Shown: positions 4,495-6,457 of the stretch, piece after piece
Layout of the letters: the number at the start of each line of letters is the position of its first letter
How positions within the stretch are numbered: the first letter of the stretch is position 1
Assembly (NCBI GenBank): GCA_947165745.1
Contig: CAMVBO010000106.1
Location: 1 to 6,457 of the forward strand
Origin: an uncultured Clostridia bacterium
GTDB lineage: Bacteria; Bacillota_A; Clostridia; Christensenellales; Aristaeellaceae
DNA: 6,457 nucleotides
Reading direction: 5' to 3'
Made by a program: the position numbers and the translations under genes
Notes under the pieces: generated by a model
Told to the model about the DNA's origin: nothing
The model's input: only the letters and a program-made list of their open reading frames with translations
The model's database searches: none

Positions 4495-6457
4495 TCATCC
4501 GATTTCGCTGCCCGGAGCGACATCCCCGTCCACGGTCAAAAGCCGCACGCCGCCGTCCGGGTCCTCGGCGCAAAGCAGCATCCCCTCGGACACCTGGCCG
4601 GCCATCTTGCGGGGCGCAAAGTTGTTCACCAGCACCACGGTCTTGCCCACCATCTCCTCGGGGCTGTAATACCTGGCGATGCCGCTGCACACGGTCTTGG
4701 TCTTTCCGCCTCCGATGTCCAGCGTCTCCTTGAGCAGCTTGTCGCTCTTCTCCACCTTTTCACAGGCGATCACCTTCGCGGCGATCAGCTTGATCTTCAT
4801 AAAGTCGTCGAAAGACGCGATGCCGTCGTCCGCCTTCTTCTCGGCCTTTTCCTGCTGCTTCTCTTCCTTCTTCCCGGCCTTCTCCGCCGCCTTCTGTTCC
4901 TTTTCCTTCTCGGCGGCCATGGCCTCCAGCTCCTTCTTGATGTCCACACGCGGGAACAGGGCCTCGCCCTTCTTCACCACGGTGCCCGCAGGCAGCTGGC
5001 CGAACACTTTAACGCTCTCCCAGGTCTTCAGCGCCTCGTCCTTCACGCCCAGCTGGGCATAGATGCGCTCGGGGGTGGAGGGCATGGTGGGCTGGATATA
5101 CACGCCGATGGCGCGGATGCACTCCGCCAGCACATACATGACGGTGGCCAGCCGGGGCATGGTGGCTTCGTCCTTGCACAGCACCCAGGGCTGGGTGATG
5201 TCGATGTACTTGTTGCACTCGCCAATCAGCTTCCAGATCTCGGAAAGCGCCACGGAGAACTGCAGCTTGTCCATCTGCTCCTCGACGATCTTCGGCAGGG
5301 CCTCAAAGTGCTGAATCAGCGCCCGGTCCGGCTCCTCATAGGCGTTGGGCGCGGGCACCACGCCGCCAAAGTACTTTTCGATCATTGCCACGGTGCGGCT
5401 GACCAGGTTGCCCAGGTCGTTCACCAGATCGGCGTTCATGCGGGTCAGCAGCGCCTCGTTGGTGTAATTGCCGTCCGCGCCGAAGGGCATTTCGCGCATC
5501 AGGTAATAGCGCAGGGTGTCCACGCCGTAGCGCTCGACGATGGGGCCGGGATAGACGATGTTACCCTTGGACTTGCTCATCTTGTCCTCGCCGAACAGCA
5601 GCCAGCCATGGCCGAACACCTGCTTGGGCAGGGGCAGTCCCAGCGCGTGCAGCATGATGGGCCAATAGATGGTGTGGAAGCGCACGATCTCCTTGCCCAC
5701 CAGGTGCACGTTCGCCGGCCAGAACTTTTTGAACAGCTCGTCGTGGTCGGTGCCGTAGCCCAGAGCGGTGATGTAGTTGGAAAGCGCGTCGATCCACACA
5801 TACACCACATGGTTCGGGTCAAAGTCCACCGGCACGCCCCACTTGAAGGACGTGCGGCTGACGCACAGGTCCTGCAGGCCCGGCCGCAAAAAGTTGTTCA
5901 GCATCTCGTTGGCCCGCGACGGCGGCTGGATGAAGTCCGGGTGCTCCTCGATATACTTGATCATCCAGTCCTGATACTTGCTCATGCGGAAGAAGTAGCT
6001 CTCCTCCTTCATGGGCTCCACGGGCCGGCCGCAATCCGGGCACTTGCCGTCCTTCACCTGGGTGGGCGTCCAGAAGCTCTCGCAGGGCGTGCAGTACAGG
6101 CCCTCATACTCGCTCTTGTAGATGTCGCCCTGGTCATAAAACTGCTTGAAGATCTTTTGCACGATCTTCATGTGCCGATCCTCGGTGGTGCGGATGAAGT
6201 CGTCGTATTCGATGTTCATCAGCTTCCACAGATCCTTGGTCTCGGCCACGATCTTGTCCACAAACTGCTGGGGCGTCACGCCGGCCTCGGCGGCCTTGCG
6301 CTCGATCTTCTGGCCGTGCTCGTCGGTGCCGGTCAGAAAATAGGTGTCATAGCCCGTCTGCTTCTTGAAGCGGATCATCGTGTCCGCCGCGACGGTGGTG
6401 TAGGTGTGGCCGATGTGCATGTTCCCGCTGGGATAGTAGATCGGCGTGGTCAGGTAA
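4495..6457 (-). CDS. metG: Methionyl-tRNA synthetase, N-terminal few residues outside the window
   Basis: It charges tRNA-Met with methionine using ATP, in the cytoplasm. About 653 residues are visible, beginning YLTTPIYYPSGN before MHIGH, so only the first few are missing. Counted from that Met, the HIGH motif is at 2-5, and a single zinc knuckle CTPC...CPDC uses C110, C113, C127 and C130. KMSKS is at 280-284, the anticodon-binding helical domain spans about 340-490 (NKYIDITQPW at 403-412), a Lys/Glu/Ala-rich linker covers about 496-531, and a C-terminal EMAP/Trbp111-type tRNA-binding domain covers 535-641. This is the long bacterial form that dimerises through the C-terminal domain, as in Firmicutes such as B. 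subtilis MetS. The charged linker is probably helical. The stop is TGA at 4495-4497, directly beside the repeat at 4336-4486, and tatD follows. No T-box leader can be judged because the 5' region is outside. Confidence 0.96.
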   Translation of the reverse strand, partial: YLTTPIYYPSGNMHIGHTYTTVAADTMIRFKKQTGYDTYFLTGTDEHGQKIERKAAEAGVTPQQFVDKIVAETKDLWKLMNIEYDDFIRTTEDRHMKIVQKIFKQFYDQGDIYKSEYEGLYCTPCESFWTPTQVKDGKCPDCGRPVEPMKEESYFFRMSKYQDWMIKYIEEHPDFIQPPSRANEMLNNFLRPGLQDLCVSRTSFKWGVPVDFDPNHVVYVWIDALSNYITALGYGTDHDELFKKFWPANVHLVGKEIVRFHTIYWPIMLHALGLPLPKQVFGHGWLLFGEDKMSKSKGNIVYPGPIVERYGVDTLRYYLMREMPFGADGNYTNEALLTRMNADLVNDLGNLVSRTVAMIEKYFGGVVPAPNAYEEPDRALIQHFEALPKIVEEQMDKLQFSVALSEIWKLIGECNKYIDITQPWVLCKDEATMPRLATVMYVLAECIRAIGVYIQPTMPSTPERIYAQLGVKDEALKTWESVKVFGQLPAGTVVKKGEALFPRVDIKKELEAMAAEKEKEQKAAEKAGKKEEKQQEKAEKKADDGIASFDDFMKIKLIAAKVIACEKVEKSDKLLKETLDIGGGKTKTVCSGIARYYSPEEMVGKTVVLVNNFAPRKMAGQVSEGMLLCAEDPDGGVRLLTVDGDVAPGSEIG

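Overview
The window looks like the chromosome of an anaerobic Firmicute of the class Clostridia, probably an uncultured gut or rumen lineage with GC-rich genes. This rests on strong AGGAGG-type ribosome binding sites, consensus TTGACA promoters, a metG-tatD pair in the Firmicutes order, a MarR regulator with a Gly/His-rich tail, and abundant intergenic palindromes of kinds I associate with Clostridia. The genus cannot be fixed from the sequence alone.

Layout, left to right. The 3' end of a surface protein with a bacterial Ig-like (Big_2) repeat ends at 110. It is followed by a MITE-like palindrome (119-282), a hairpin terminator (344-390) and an AT-richer spacer that carries a promoter. A plus-strand alpha/beta hydrolase (706-1632) comes next. 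Its last codons and stop lie inside a perfect 58-base palindrome (1625-1682). From there to a second, altered copy of the same palindrome (2425-2498) lies an AT-richer island read on the minus strand. The island holds a small lipoprotein gene (1707-2087), a short strongly initiated reading frame that looks frameshifted (2219-2284 into 2020-2262), its promoter, and a terminator hairpin with no gene upstream of it. A plus-strand MarR-type regulator (2602-3345) follows, behind a near-consensus promoter bracketed by GGTACC boxes. The right 3 kb is a minus-strand operon: metG (methionyl-tRNA synthetase, 5' end beyond the window), a 151-base nested palindrome, then tatD, ending at a cloverleaf-like repeat followed by a T-run.

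Functionally, metG and tatD form the only clear operon. The hydrolase, lipoprotein and MarR regulator appear to be independent single-gene units. No known defence system, CRISPR array, tRNA, rRNA or complete insertion sequence is visible.

The most notable feature is that almost every gene boundary carries a palindromic repeat, from at least four unrelated families in 6.5 kb. The best candidate for something undescribed is the 874-base segment bounded by two copies of one palindrome, which resembles a small cassette. This is an inference and could equally be two independent insertions around local genes.
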